DNA from: Polaribacter marinaquae
Lineage (GTDB): Bacteria > Bacteroidota > Bacteroidia > Flavobacteriales > Flavobacteriaceae
Length of the DNA: 64,000 nt
NCBI RefSeq assembly: GCF_038019025.1
Contig: NZ_CP150496.1
Location: forward strand, 1,442,001-1,506,000
Direction of reading: 5' to 3'
A program made the position numbers and the translations under genes. Below, piece after piece: positions 16,251-26,300 of the stretch; the first letter of the stretch is position 1; the number at the start of each line of letters is the position of its first letter. The notes below the pieces were generated by a model. It was not told the DNA's origin, made no database searches, and saw only the letters and a program-made list of their open reading frames with translations.

Positions 16251-16280
16251 CAAAAATACAACTTTTTTTCTATTAATCAA
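16251..16280 (-). promoter_or_regulatory. Promoter of the rpsP-rimM-tRNA-Ser unit
   Basis: On the minus strand: TTG (16280-16278), a 19-base spacer and TATTTTTG (16258-16251). Transcription should begin near 16247, immediately before the first leader hairpin. Confidence 0.75.
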
Positions 16281-16315
16281 CTATTATATTGGCTCACAAT
16301 GATTTTGATAAAAAT

Positions 16316-16420
16316 GTTAAAGCTTAACCCACTATTTTAACATTAAGACCGTTAAAAATAGTTAAGAAATCACAAACCTTGTTAAACATCTTTTATCTTC
16401 TAATTTAGCTTGTATCTTTG
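16316..16420 (+). promoter_or_regulatory. Promoter region of PA2169 copy 2 with phased TTAA repeats
   Basis: The 305-base gap between rpsP and this gene holds the rpsP promoter and leader, then a run of TTAA boxes: GTTAA-AGC-TTAAC (16316-16328) and TTAA at 16343, 16352, 16362 and 16382 (about 10-base steps with one gap). TATCTTTG at 16413-16420 fits the -7 element. No small gene is seen here. Confidence 0.45.
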
Positions 16421-16486
16421 AGTTGCAGATGCGAAACAATACACATCTATAAAAAACGATATTGAAATTAAAATGAAAATGACACA

Positions 16487-16933
16487 ATGAAGTACACAGA
16501 AAAAATTTCGAATAAGTTAAACGAATTACTAGAGAAAAATTACGATGCAGAGAAAGGATATTTAAACTCTGCAGAAAACGTAGAAAGTTCTAATTTAAAA
16601 ATTTTCTTTAAAAATAGAGCTTCAGAAAGAAGCCAATTTGCTAAAGAATTAAGAACAGAAATATTGTCTTACGGCCAAATTCCGGAAGATGACGGATCTT
16701 TTAAAGGTGCAATGCACAGAAACTGGATGTCTTTAAAGTCTTTATTTAGTACAAATGATGAAGAGGCAATTTTAGAGGAAGCTTTAAGAGGTGAAAAAGC
16801 AAGTTTAGAAGAGTATAAAGAGATTTTAAAGGAAGATGCTTTTGCACCATCAACAAGAAAAATGTTAGAACAACAACAGCAAAAAATTCAATCAGCTATT
16901 AATATTTTAATGGTCGAAGAAGAATTAGCATAG
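16487..16933 (+). CDS. PA2169-family four-helix-bundle protein (DUF2383), copy 2
   Basis: The 148-residue protein is a clear paralogue of the one at 7237-7686, sharing LNELLEKNYDAEKGY, the HRNWMSLKSLF segment and LEEALRGEKASLEEYK at corresponding positions. It is all-helical with no signal peptide. The promoter differs from that of copy 1: it lacks the TTGAGTTAA-type repeats at the fixed distance and instead has phased TTAA boxes. A Crp/Fnr-type regulator follows on the same strand after a terminator. Confidence 0.9.
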   Translation: MKYTEKISNKLNELLEKNYDAEKGYLNSAENVESSNLKIFFKNRASERSQFAKELRTEILSYGQIPEDDGSFKGAMHRNWMSLKSLFSTNDEEAILEEALRGEKASLEEYKEILKEDAFAPSTRKMLEQQQQKIQSAINILMVEEELA

Positions 16934-16977
16934 TTAATAAATAGTGAAATTTGAATTTGATAATAGTTAGTTAATTA

Positions 16978-17012
16978 AAAGTCAATCCTTAATTGGATTG
17001 GCTTTTTTTTTT
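16978..17012 (+). terminator. Terminator after PA2169 copy 2
   Basis: An 11-bp stem with one G-U pair (16978-16988 and 16995-17005) is followed by a T tract. Confidence 0.85.
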
Positions 17013-17097
17013 ATAAAATGATGTTAAATAATAATTGCTTAACATTAGAGCATGCGTAAAAATTTACATTTATCTGCTAAATCAATTAAACAACATA

Positions 17098-17724
17098 ATG
17101 AACGATATTAGACCGATTAATAAAGGTTTTGAAGATTTTAAGCTTTTACCCTATTTACAAAGTTTAAACAAACCAATTAATGATCAATTAATATTTGAGA
17201 TTGATGTAAAAAAGAACGATTACATCTATTTACCACCAAACAAAGACAATTTTATTTACGAAATAATAACAGGTTCAGTAAAATTAGGTGGCTATTCTGA
17301 TGACGGTGATAGTTTTGTATATGAAGTTTTACCTCATAATGAGTTTTTTGGTAATTTAAAATATCTAAATGGTATTTTTAATGAATACGCAAAAGCTTTA
17401 ATCGATTGCAAAATAAGATTATATGACTTAGATTTTTTTAAAAACTTAACCACAACAGAACCCGCTGTTACAAATTGGTTTATTTCTTACATTGTAAAAA
17501 GATGGTGTTCTGCAGAGGTGAAATTAAAGACGATTAAAGAAAAAAATATTGAAGATAAAGTAAAGTCTTTGCAAGAATATTACAATATCGAAGTTACAAA
17601 TACAAAAGGACAACGTTTTTTATTGAGTAATCTACTTTCTAAAAAAGACATGGGTGACCTTATTGGAGTCACCCGTCAAACTGTTGCTACAACACTTCAA
17701 AAAGAAAAACAGCTTGTCTTTTAA
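17098..17724 (+). CDS. Crp/Fnr-family transcriptional regulator
   Basis: The start is set at MNDIRPINKG (17098), which gives 208 residues; the open frame extends 21 codons further upstream without conservation. The N-terminal cyclic-nucleotide-binding-like barrel covers about 25-125, and the C-terminal winged helix contains the recognition helix LIGVTRQTVATTLQKEKQ at about 187-204. No cysteine cluster of an Fnr-type [4Fe-4S] sensor is present, so it is unlikely to be an oxygen-labile Fnr; the signal is unknown. It is in line with PA2169 copy 2 but separated by a strong terminator. Confidence 0.88.
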   Translation: MNDIRPINKGFEDFKLLPYLQSLNKPINDQLIFEIDVKKNDYIYLPPNKDNFIYEIITGSVKLGGYSDDGDSFVYEVLPHNEFFGNLKYLNGIFNEYAKALIDCKIRLYDLDFFKNLTTTEPAVTNWFISYIVKRWCSAEVKLKTIKEKNIEDKVKSLQEYYNIEVTNTKGQRFLLSNLLSKKDMGDLIGVTRQTVATTLQKEKQLVF

Positions 17725-17763
17725 ATACTGAAATTAAATAATATTTAGAGTAAACGTTTTTAA

Positions 17764-18807
17764 TTATTTTAAAGGATAAACTTGCTCTATTTTTTGCTGC
17801 AAAGTATCATCATCTCCTCGCATTTCCATTTCTACACTATTTTTGTCAAAATTAATTTTTAACACTCCGAAACTTATTGACGACACAACCTTACCAATTC
17901 TTGCCGGATTGTATTCTTTTGTAAAATTCTTACTTGCATGCGTCATTCCACTAGAAGTAAAATCAATTAACGGATATGCTAAACCACTTACTTCTTCTTT
18001 AGAAAACTCTGATATATGACGATCTCCAGATAATAGAATTACATTATTAGCTTTTGAAGACACAATTAAATCTAACATTTTTTTACGTTCTAACGGAAAA
18101 TTTGCCCATTTTTCATACGGATGCTTTTCTGCTATTACTTGTATACTACTTAAAATGATATTAAACTGTGCGTTAGAATTAACTAATTCATTTTCTAACC
18201 AAGCCCATTGTTTTTCCCCAAGAATCGTACGATTCTCTTGATCTCCGTTTACACTTTTTTTACTGATATCTGTTCTAAAATAACGAGTATCTAACAACAT
18301 AATTTTCACCGAACCTTTAGCCGTTTTTATAACTTCAGAATGATAAACGCCTTCTCTATTTCTTCTAGCAGAGTTTTTATCAACTCCTAAGAAATCTAAC
18401 AATAACTCCTGACTTTTTTCTTTTTTCGGATATTCTACACCCGCATCATTTGCACCAAAATCATGATCATCCCAAACTCCTAAAATTTTTGTTTGTTTTA
18501 AAAGAGCATCATAACCTTTTTGCTTTTTTTGAAGATTATAATCTGCTTCCATTTTAGCCATATCTTCTGTATCTGCATAAATAATATCTCCTCCCCAAAG
18601 CCATACATCTGGGTTTACAGCTGCAACATCATCCCATAATAAATTCTTTTGATTCGGTTTGTTACAAGATCCAAAAGCGAGTGTAAAATCTGCAGTTTTA
18701 TCGTTTGTAGATTGCTTTGAAGCTGTATTGTTTTCAGTTGATTTAAAGGTTGTTTTACATGAATATACTGTAAAAGCAACAAATACTATTATTATAATTT
18801 TTTTCAT
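17764..18807 (-). CDS. PhoD-like alkaline phosphatase/phosphodiesterase lipoprotein
   Basis: The 347-residue protein starts MKKIIIIVFVAFTVYSCK with a lipobox Cys at 17, so it is an envelope lipoprotein. PhoD-type metallophosphatase motifs are present in order: GSCNKPNQ (about 47-54), WGGDIIYAD (72-80), WDDHDFGAND (112-121), LDTRYFRTD and LSGDRHISEF (about 260-269). PhoD enzymes release phosphate from phosphodiesters and monoesters. It is the third gene of an operon with a TonB receptor and an EEP-family protein, 11 bases after the EEP gene, pointing to phosphate or nucleotide scavenging. Confidence 0.9.
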   Translation of the reverse strand: MKKIIIIVFVAFTVYSCKTTFKSTENNTASKQSTNDKTADFTLAFGSCNKPNQKNLLWDDVAAVNPDVWLWGGDIIYADTEDMAKMEADYNLQKKQKGYDALLKQTKILGVWDDHDFGANDAGVEYPKKEKSQELLLDFLGVDKNSARRNREGVYHSEVIKTAKGSVKIMLLDTRYFRTDISKKSVNGDQENRTILGEKQWAWLENELVNSNAQFNIILSSIQVIAEKHPYEKWANFPLERKKMLDLIVSSKANNVILLSGDRHISEFSKEEVSGLAYPLIDFTSSGMTHASKNFTKEYNPARIGKVVSSISFGVLKINFDKNSVEMEMRGDDDTLQQKIEQVYPLK

Positions 18808-18818
18808 TGATATTTTTT

Positions 18819-19832
18819 CTAATTAATGTTAAATTTTGCTACAACAGGTAAATGATCACTAATAATACTCATTTTATGTGCATTGTATAATTGAGGTACA
18901 CTTGCAGATTTTTGAATATATTCTTTAAACATATTTGTGTTTATCAAGATATAATCTAATCTACGTTTAGGATCTTTAGAATTGTGCGTCATGATGTTTT
19001 TTGGCAAAGGATCGATAAATCTTTCTTTCTTCACTTTTTCATTTAAAAACATATTTATTTCTTCACTGTTTTGTACACTATTAAAATCTCCAAGAACCAT
19101 AATGTTTTTATTTTTATCCTCTTTTAAAAAACGTTTAAACTGCTGTTTTAAAAAGTTAATCTGTCCTTTTCTCATTGCTATATTTCTCTCTCCTCTACCA
19201 GCTTTTAAATGAACTCCCGTAAGAAGAAAATTATAATTTTTACTTGGATACACTTCTATAGACCACATTCTGGTATTTAAATTATTTTGAGTTTGCGCTA
19301 ATCCGTTTTCATCTTTATAATTTAAAACAGGCGTTGTTACATTACCATAACCATATATTACACCCAAAGGCACTTTGCTCATTACAACTACATTCATATA
19401 CCAACCATGACTTGGTATATCTGCAAAGTGTTTATATCCCATATTTTGCAATTTAGTTGCTGCAATATTTTTTAAAAAGCTAGCACTTTCAAACTCTTGA
19501 AGCACAACAACATCTGCATTTATCTTAGTTAAAGCATCCGCTAGATAAGCTACTTTATTACTCATTAAAGAGTCTGGGTTATTCTCTCTTTTAGAATTTA
19601 TGTAAGGGTTATCGAAAGCATCCACAAAATGCTCTACATTCCATGTTAAAACTTTAAAACTTTTTTTATTTACAAACTTATAATCAACAGGTAAAACGGC
19701 TCCGGTTTTATTTGCTAGATAATTTTCTTTAGCAAAAGAATTATCTGTATCGATAAGATTTTTAGATTGAGAACAACCAATAATCATTAATAAGGTTACA
19801 ACTATATATATGCTATATTTCATAAATTTCAT
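18819..19832 (-). CDS. Endonuclease/exonuclease/phosphatase (EEP) family lipoprotein
   Basis: The 337-residue protein has a signal peptide and lipobox (MIIGC, Cys20). Catalytic EEP motifs are visible: LTWNVEHF (about 59-66), QEFESASF (Glu metal ligand, about 113), GDFNSVQN (about 248-255), and the C-terminal SDHLPV (about 325-330) with the general-base His. It could be a secreted DNase, sphingomyelinase-like or other phosphodiesterase; the sequence alone does not say which. An in-frame ATG three codons later (19823) is an alternative start. A hairpin with a T run ends only 7 bases upstream of the start codon. Confidence 0.88.
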   Translation of the reverse strand: MKFMKYSIYIVVTLLMIIGCSQSKNLIDTDNSFAKENYLANKTGAVLPVDYKFVNKKSFKVLTWNVEHFVDAFDNPYINSKRENNPDSLMSNKVAYLADALTKINADVVVLQEFESASFLKNIAATKLQNMGYKHFADIPSHGWYMNVVVMSKVPLGVIYGYGNVTTPVLNYKDENGLAQTQNNLNTRMWSIEVYPSKNYNFLLTGVHLKAGRGERNIAMRKGQINFLKQQFKRFLKEDKNKNIMVLGDFNSVQNSEEINMFLNEKVKKERFIDPLPKNIMTHNSKDPKRRLDYILINTNMFKEYIQKSASVPQLYNAHKMSIISDHLPVVAKFNIN

Positions 19833-19838
19833 TTTGTT

Positions 19839-19871
19839 AAAAAAAAGCCTGATAAAAATTTACCAAGCCTT
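19839..19871 (-). terminator. Intra-operon terminator or attenuator between TonB receptor and EEP genes
   Basis: On the minus strand, a roughly 13-bp stem with three G-U pairs (5' arm 19871-19859, 3' arm down to 19845) runs into a T tract reaching 19839. No separate promoter is visible before the EEP gene, so partial readthrough is likely. Confidence 0.6.
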
Positions 19872-19892
19872 AAAAACTAAATCAACACTATT

Positions 19893-22800
19893 TTAATTAA
19901 AAGAATATCTAACACCTAATTGTAATCTCCATGGAGTTCCATTAATTGGTTCTGTACCCGCACCAGTTTGTACACTATAAGTATAACTTTTGGTATTTTG
20001 ATCGAAACCAGTGATATTCATAAAATTTCTTCTTCTACTAAAATTATTTGTTCTTCCCCATTCTTTGTTAAGTAAGTTCATAAAATTGAAAACATCTGCA
20101 GAAAACTCTAAAGCACTTTTAGAACCATTAAATTCAATTTTTTTCTGAAGACGAAGATCTACAGTTGCTCTAAATGGGTTTTTACCACCATTTCTTTCTG
20201 CAAAACCACCAAAACTTTCTCTTAAATACTCTTTAAAACCATCTGTAGTTTCTGGATCGTTTAAAATTTCGTTGTAATCATCTACAATATTTTGTGGTGT
20301 ACTTGGATCTGCTGGATCGTAGATATATGCAATATCATTGCTCAAGTTAAAATCTCCGTTTGCACTTTTGTTTCCTGAAGTATGTAAAGAATATCTAGAT
20401 CCGCCAGTACCAACAACAGTAGCACCTAAGGTAAAACCTTTCCAAGTTGGTGTTGCTCCGTTTACAACAAGTTTAGTATCAAAATGATTATCAGAATACC
20501 CATAATTTAAATCTCTAGGATCTCCTGTAACAGGTAAAAAAGTAGATGTATTTGCAACACAACAGTTGTAAGAAGAATTATCTTTAGAACTATTTACGGT
20601 AAAACTTGCGTTTAAATAACCGTCTTCACCAATTTTTGCAGAACCTTCTACAACTAAAGCTAAATTATCTAGAATTCCATCAGAATTTAAAACCAACGTT
20701 CTTCCAACTAAATCAGAAGCTCTTGACGCCGTCCAATCTGCTCTTCCGTTTGAAGGAATTGTATTTGCAGGCACAAAAACTTCTCTTCCTTCTGGCGTTA
20801 CAAAATAAGGCTCTGAAACTAAATTAGCTTCTTGATAAACATAATTGTTCTTAGTGTGACTAAAAATTGCATTTACACCTAAACTATATTTATCTCCGAA
20901 AAAGTGTGTATAATTTACGTTTGCCTTGTATATTGTTGGAATTTCGAAATCTGGACTTACAGCATTTATTGTAGAAAACGGTGTAACACCCGCTGGCACA
21001 CCAGGAACTGTATTTGGATCGTTTCTGTAACCAGGAAAATTTGGAGAAGGAACATCTGCACCTGTAACATCAACAGCACCAATTAATGTTCCGCTATTTT
21101 GTATATTATTTACTTGCGCATAATAATGTGGCTGAGAAGTAAAAATACCTCCACCAAGTTTTAAAATATCTGTGTCTTTTCCTTTTATATTCCATATTAA
21201 TTGAAACCTTGGCTGAATATTATCAAAATCTTCTGGCTTTACATCTGTACGAATTCCTAATTCTTGAAAAACTAATGGATTAAATTCTGCAGAATTAACA
21301 AATGCTGTTGCATCATATCTAACACCTGCAGAAAAATTTAAATTAGGATTGATATCAAATTCTACTTGTCCAAAAACTGATAAATCTAAAACAGTTTGCT
21401 TTACCAAAGTAGAACCTTGTAACGGAACTTCTCTTGCAAATCTAGACGGATTTAAATTATCGAAATCATCTAAAGAATCGAAGAAAAAACGACCATTTTG
21501 CTCATTTGACAACTGCGTTTCTAATGCAGTTATCATATTATCTGTACCAAAAGTAAAATTAAACTTTCCTTTAGTTAAATAGGTTGTGTTAGAAATTTGT
21601 ATTTGATTTTCTAAATTTGTTTCTGGTGTAAAACGCTGTCCACCTAACTGCACACTTCTATTACTTGTTTTTCCGTTTGGCAAAACAGATTCTACTTGTA
21701 CAATTGCTCTTGGTATGTTTTGAGAAGGCAATTCAGAATTTGGACTAAATATACGTTCTGCACGCTGATATTGTACTTTAAATTCGTTGGTTACACTTGG
21801 CGTAAAAACAGAACGTAAAGACAAAAACATACTATTTTCTTTTGATACAAAATCAGAAAAAGATTCTGCAATCTCAATACTAGAATTATCACTTACACTA
21901 AAAGGATTGTCCCATTTATTATACAAATTTCTAAATGTTAATCTATGCTTATCATTTATTTGCCAATCAAGTCTAAAGAACAGGTTATTTGCCTCTGTTA
22001 CTCTATCAAATTGACCAATTTGCTGTGAATTACTTACACCATATTTATCTCTACCAATCTGTAAAAATCTATTTAAATTACCTTCAGATATTCCTAATCT
22101 ATTCGCATCGTCGTCACTTTCTATATTTGCGATAAATTGAGGATCACCGGCATCTTGTCTTTCGTAAACTAAGAAAAAATGTAATTTATCTTCAATTATT
22201 GGTCCTCCAATACTTAAACCAGATTGCGAATTGTAAAAATCTGCACTTCTTTCTTGACCTTGTATTGTATATTGACTTTGTAAATTATCTGCTCTGTGAT
22301 AAAAAAATGCACTTCCTTCAAAATTATTTGTACCAGATTTAGTAACCGAAGTAATAGAACCACCACCTTGTCTACCCTGCGTAACGTCATAATCGTTTGT
22401 AGACACTTCAAACTCTCTAATTGCTTCTTGAGAAATTGTATAAGGTCCACGACCAATTTCACCTGCTGTTAGTGTATTTCTAAAATTTACACCATCAATA
22501 GTAACATTTGTAGACGTTCTTCTTTGCCCACCAAGATTTATGCTTCCGCCACCTTGTAAAGGAGACAGGCTTGTTAATCTTGTAAAATTTCTTCCTTCGG
22601 ATGGTAAATTTTTAATTTGACCTGCGCCAATTTTTGTTGAAGCGCCTACTTGTTGTATTCTTTTTACAATACTATTTGTAGAAATTACAATTTCACTTAA
22701 AGAAGTAGAAGATTCTTGTAAAGTAAAATCTAAAGAGATTGCATCGTTAAGATTTAACATAAAACCTTTTTTTACAGCATCTTGAAAGCCCAAAAATTTA

Positions 22801-23069
22801 GCAGTTACATTATAAGGACCACCCAAAGGCAATTGCTGTATTTTATAATTACCGGTTTCATTAGTTGTTGTACCAGATGTAAAACCAGTAGCCGTGTTTT
22901 TTACAATAACAGTTGCACCCATTAAAGGCAAGCCTTCTGCATCTATAATTTTACCTTTAACAGTCGCATTTGTAGCCTGACCATAGGTTTGATTACTGTT
23001 TAAAAACAACATACCAAAAGCAAATAATGCTACAATGGTTATTCTTGTTTTCATTATTGATAGTTTCAT
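19893..23069 (-). CDS. TonB-dependent outer-membrane receptor (Oar-like) with carboxypeptidase-regulatory domain
   Basis: The 1058-residue protein has a signal peptide ending near QTYGQA (about residue 31) and an Ig-like carboxypeptidase regulatory domain at about 36-115 (VKGKIIDAEGLPLMGATVIV). A plug domain covers about 125-245 (NVTIDGVNFRN) and a large barrel ends with aromatic Phe in LGVRYSFN. It resembles Oar-type receptors rather than SusC. An alternative start is five codons in (23054). It is the first gene of the EEP/PhoD operon, so the predicted cargo is a phosphorylated compound or nucleic-acid fragment; no SusD partner is present. Confidence 0.9.
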   Translation of the reverse strand: MKLSIMKTRITIVALFAFGMLFLNSNQTYGQATNATVKGKIIDAEGLPLMGATVIVKNTATGFTSGTTTNETGNYKIQQLPLGGPYNVTAKFLGFQDAVKKGFMLNLNDAISLDFTLQESSTSLSEIVISTNSIVKRIQQVGASTKIGAGQIKNLPSEGRNFTRLTSLSPLQGGGSINLGGQRRTSTNVTIDGVNFRNTLTAGEIGRGPYTISQEAIREFEVSTNDYDVTQGRQGGGSITSVTKSGTNNFEGSAFFYHRADNLQSQYTIQGQERSADFYNSQSGLSIGGPIIEDKLHFFLVYERQDAGDPQFIANIESDDDANRLGISEGNLNRFLQIGRDKYGVSNSQQIGQFDRVTEANNLFFRLDWQINDKHRLTFRNLYNKWDNPFSVSDNSSIEIAESFSDFVSKENSMFLSLRSVFTPSVTNEFKVQYQRAERIFSPNSELPSQNIPRAIVQVESVLPNGKTSNRSVQLGGQRFTPETNLENQIQISNTTYLTKGKFNFTFGTDNMITALETQLSNEQNGRFFFDSLDDFDNLNPSRFAREVPLQGSTLVKQTVLDLSVFGQVEFDINPNLNFSAGVRYDATAFVNSAEFNPLVFQELGIRTDVKPEDFDNIQPRFQLIWNIKGKDTDILKLGGGIFTSQPHYYAQVNNIQNSGTLIGAVDVTGADVPSPNFPGYRNDPNTVPGVPAGVTPFSTINAVSPDFEIPTIYKANVNYTHFFGDKYSLGVNAIFSHTKNNYVYQEANLVSEPYFVTPEGREVFVPANTIPSNGRADWTASRASDLVGRTLVLNSDGILDNLALVVEGSAKIGEDGYLNASFTVNSSKDNSSYNCCVANTSTFLPVTGDPRDLNYGYSDNHFDTKLVVNGATPTWKGFTLGATVVGTGGSRYSLHTSGNKSANGDFNLSNDIAYIYDPADPSTPQNIVDDYNEILNDPETTDGFKEYLRESFGGFAERNGGKNPFRATVDLRLQKKIEFNGSKSALEFSADVFNFMNLLNKEWGRTNNFSRRRNFMNITGFDQNTKSYTYSVQTGAGTEPINGTPWRLQLGVRYSFN

Positions 23070-23102
23070 AATTTAAATAAAAGTTAGGTTTTTAATTAAC
23101 CT

Positions 23103-23191
23103 CAAAACTATAATCCAAAACAGCATAACCGATGTTAAATATTAACATTGATAAAGACTTAATATTAACTTAAGATAGATTTAATATTAAA
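23103..23191 (-). promoter_or_regulatory. Promoter and tandem 11-bp repeat array of the TonB/EEP/PhoD operon
   Basis: On the minus strand TAGTTTTG (23110-23103) is the -7 element, and no -33 is seen. Upstream (plus coordinates) four 11-bp units run 23148-23191, each starting TT-A/G-A; the two best are TTAATATTAAC (23159) and TTAATATTAAA (23181). Another TTAAATATTAA box lies at 23135-23145, next to the -33 position. The array resembles an activator site of the PhoB class. Confidence 0.55.
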
Positions 23192-23340
23192 AAGAATAAC
23201 CAAAATTGTTATTTTTAAGCAATAAAAAAGTGGTTTTTAATGTTGATAAAAGATTGCATTGTTAGTCTAAAAATCAATAACAAAACTCTAAATTTACAGT
23301 CCTTTTCAAAAGAATAAAATCATCAAACTAAAAGCAATTT

Positions 23341-26300
23341 ATGTACTTAATTTTTGATACAGAAACTACTGGTTTACCAAAAAGCTGGAACGCACCAATT
23401 ACCGATACAGACAATTGGCCAAGGTGTATTCAAATTGCATGGCAATTGCATGACAAAATGGGAAATGTGCTAGAACACAACGATTTTCTTATTCAGCCAG
23501 ATGGTTTTAATATTCCGTATGATGCAGAAAGAATTCACGGTATTTCTACTGAATTGGCAGAAGAACAAGGTATCAAATTAGATAAAGGTTTAGAACTTTT
23601 TAACGAAGCTTTAAAAAAAACAAAATTTATTGTAGGTCAAAATGTTGGTTTCGATATTAATATTATGGGCTGTGAGTTTCATAGATTAGGTGTAGAAAAC
23701 AACTTAACCTCTTTACCTCTTTTAGATACTTGTACAGAAAAAACAGCTACCATGTGTCAAATTCCTGGTGGTCGAGGTGGTAAATTTAAATTACCAACAT
23801 TAACAGAATTGCACAATCATTTATTTGGCGTTGGTTTTGGTGAAGCTCACAATGCAACTGCCGATGTTGAAGCAACTACACGTTGTTTTTTAGAGTTGAT
23901 TCGTTTAAGAGAATTTACGCAAGAAGAATTAGATGTAGATGCAGATTATTTTAAGAATTTCTCTGAAGCAAATCCGAAACCAATTCAAGTAATTGGTTTA
24001 AAACACATCAATCTAAAACAAGAAAGCGATAAGATTCGTAAGCGTTTAGAAAAATTAAAAGGAGTTTCAGAAACTAAATCTACATCAGAAGGTTTAGCAG
24101 AATTAAAAGATGTACAGTTTTCTCATTTACACAATCACACACAATATTCTGTTTTACAAAGTACCATGCAATTGGGTAACATTGTAAAAGCTGCAGCAAA
24201 ATATAACATGCCGGCGGTTGCTATGACAGATACTGCAAACATGATGGGTGCTTTCCATTTTGTAAACGCAGTTTTAAGTCATAATAAAAATGCCGAAACT
24301 CCTATGAAACCAATTATTGGTTGCGAGTTTAACATTTGTGAAGACCATAAAAACAAATCACAAAAAGACAACGGATATCAAGTAGTTTTATTAGCAAAAA
24401 ATAAAAACGGATATCATAATTTGGCTAAAATGTCTTCTGCAGCCTTTGTAGATGGTTTTTATTATGTACCAAGAATAGACAAAGCTTTAGTAGAAAAATA
24501 TAAGGAAGATATTATTGTTTTAACCGGAAATTTATATGGTGAAGTTCCTAGTAAGATTTTAAATTTAGGTGAAAAACAAGCAGAAGAAGCTTTACTTTGG
24601 TGGAAAGAACAATTTAAAGACGATTTTTATATCGAATTAATGCGTCATGATCAACAAGACGAAAAAATTGTTAACGAAACTTTACTTAAATTTTCTAAAA
24701 AACATGATATAAAAGTTATTGCGACAAACAATACTTTTTATCTAGATAAAAAAGATGCCAATGCACACGATATTTTATTGTGTGTAAAAGATGGTGAAAA
24801 ACAAGCTACTCCAATTGGTAAAGGTCGTGGTTATAGATATGGTTTGCCTAATCAAGAGTATTATTTCAAATCTTCAGATGAAATGAAAAAACTCTTTGCA
24901 GATTTACCAGAAGCCATTATCAATATTCAAGAAATTGTAGATAAAATAGAAATATTTACGCTTGCTAGAGACGTTTTATTACCTGCTTTTGATATTCCAG
25001 AAGAATTTTTATCCGAAGAAGATAAAATCGACGGAGGAAAACGTGGAGAAAATGCTTTTTTAAAACACCTAACTTTTGAAGGTGCCAAAAAACGTTACGG
25101 AGAAATTACAGAATCTATCAAAGAAAGGTTAGATTTTGAATTGGAAGTTATTGAAAAAACAGGATATCCTGGTTACTTCTTGATTGTTGAAGATTTTATT
25201 AGAGAAGCCAGAAACATGGATGTTGCAGTTGGTCCTGGTCGTGGTTCTGCCGCAGGTTCTGTAGTTGCATATTGTCTTTGGATTACAAATATTGATCCCA
25301 TTAAATATGATTTACTTTTCGAGCGTTTCTTAAATCCAGAACGTGTTTCGATGCCCGATATTGATATTGATTTTGATGATGAAGGTCGTGGACGAGTTAT
25401 GGATTATGTAATTGACAAATACGGCGCAAACCAAGTTGCTCAAATTATTACTTACGGTACAATGGCTGCAAAATCTTCTATTAGAGATACTGCCAGGGTT
25501 TTAGATTTACCGTTGTTTGAAGCCGATAGAATTGCAAAATTAATTCCAGGAATTAAACTAAAAAATATTTTTGGTGACGATCCTAAAAGTAAAGGAAAAG
25601 TTGATGGTTTAAGAGCTGAAGAGAAACAACTTGTAGAAGAACTAAGAACTATTTCTTATGGTTCTGATTTAGCATCAGAAACTGTAAATAAAGCAACAAT
25701 ATTAGAAGGTTCTGTTAGAAATACTGGTATACATGCATGTGGTGTAATTATTACGCCTGGTGATATTACTAATTATGTTCCGGTTTCTTTGGCTAAAGAT
25801 TCCGATATGTATGTTACCCAATTTGACAACTCTGTGGTAGAAAATGCAGGTTTGTTAAAAATGGATTTCTTAGGATTAAAAACGCTTACTTTAATTAAAG
25901 ATACCGTAAAAATTGTAAAAGCTAGACATGGCGTAGAATTAGATCCAGAAAATTTTTCTTTAGATGATGTAAAAACTTACGAATTGTTTCAAAGAGGAGA
26001 AACAGTTGGTGTTTTTCAATATGAATCTCCCGGCATGCAAAAACACATGCGTTCTTTAAAACCAACGGTTTTTGCAGATTTAATTGCAATGAATGCTTTG
26101 TATCGTCCTGGACCAATGGAATACATTCCGAGTTTTATTAATAGAAAACACGGAACTGAAGATATTGAGTACGATTTACCTGCCATGGAAGAATATTTGG
26201 CAGAAACGTATGGAATTACAGTTTACCAAGAGCAAGTAATGCTTTTATCGCAAAAATTGGCAGATTTCACCAAAGGTGAAGCCGATGTTTTACGTAAAGC

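Noticed and set aside
16316..16420. TTAA boxes before PA2169 copy 2 as another member of the 21-bp regulon
   Set aside because: No TTGAGTTAA-type box ends 20 bp before the -7 element; the spacing and the box sequence both differ.
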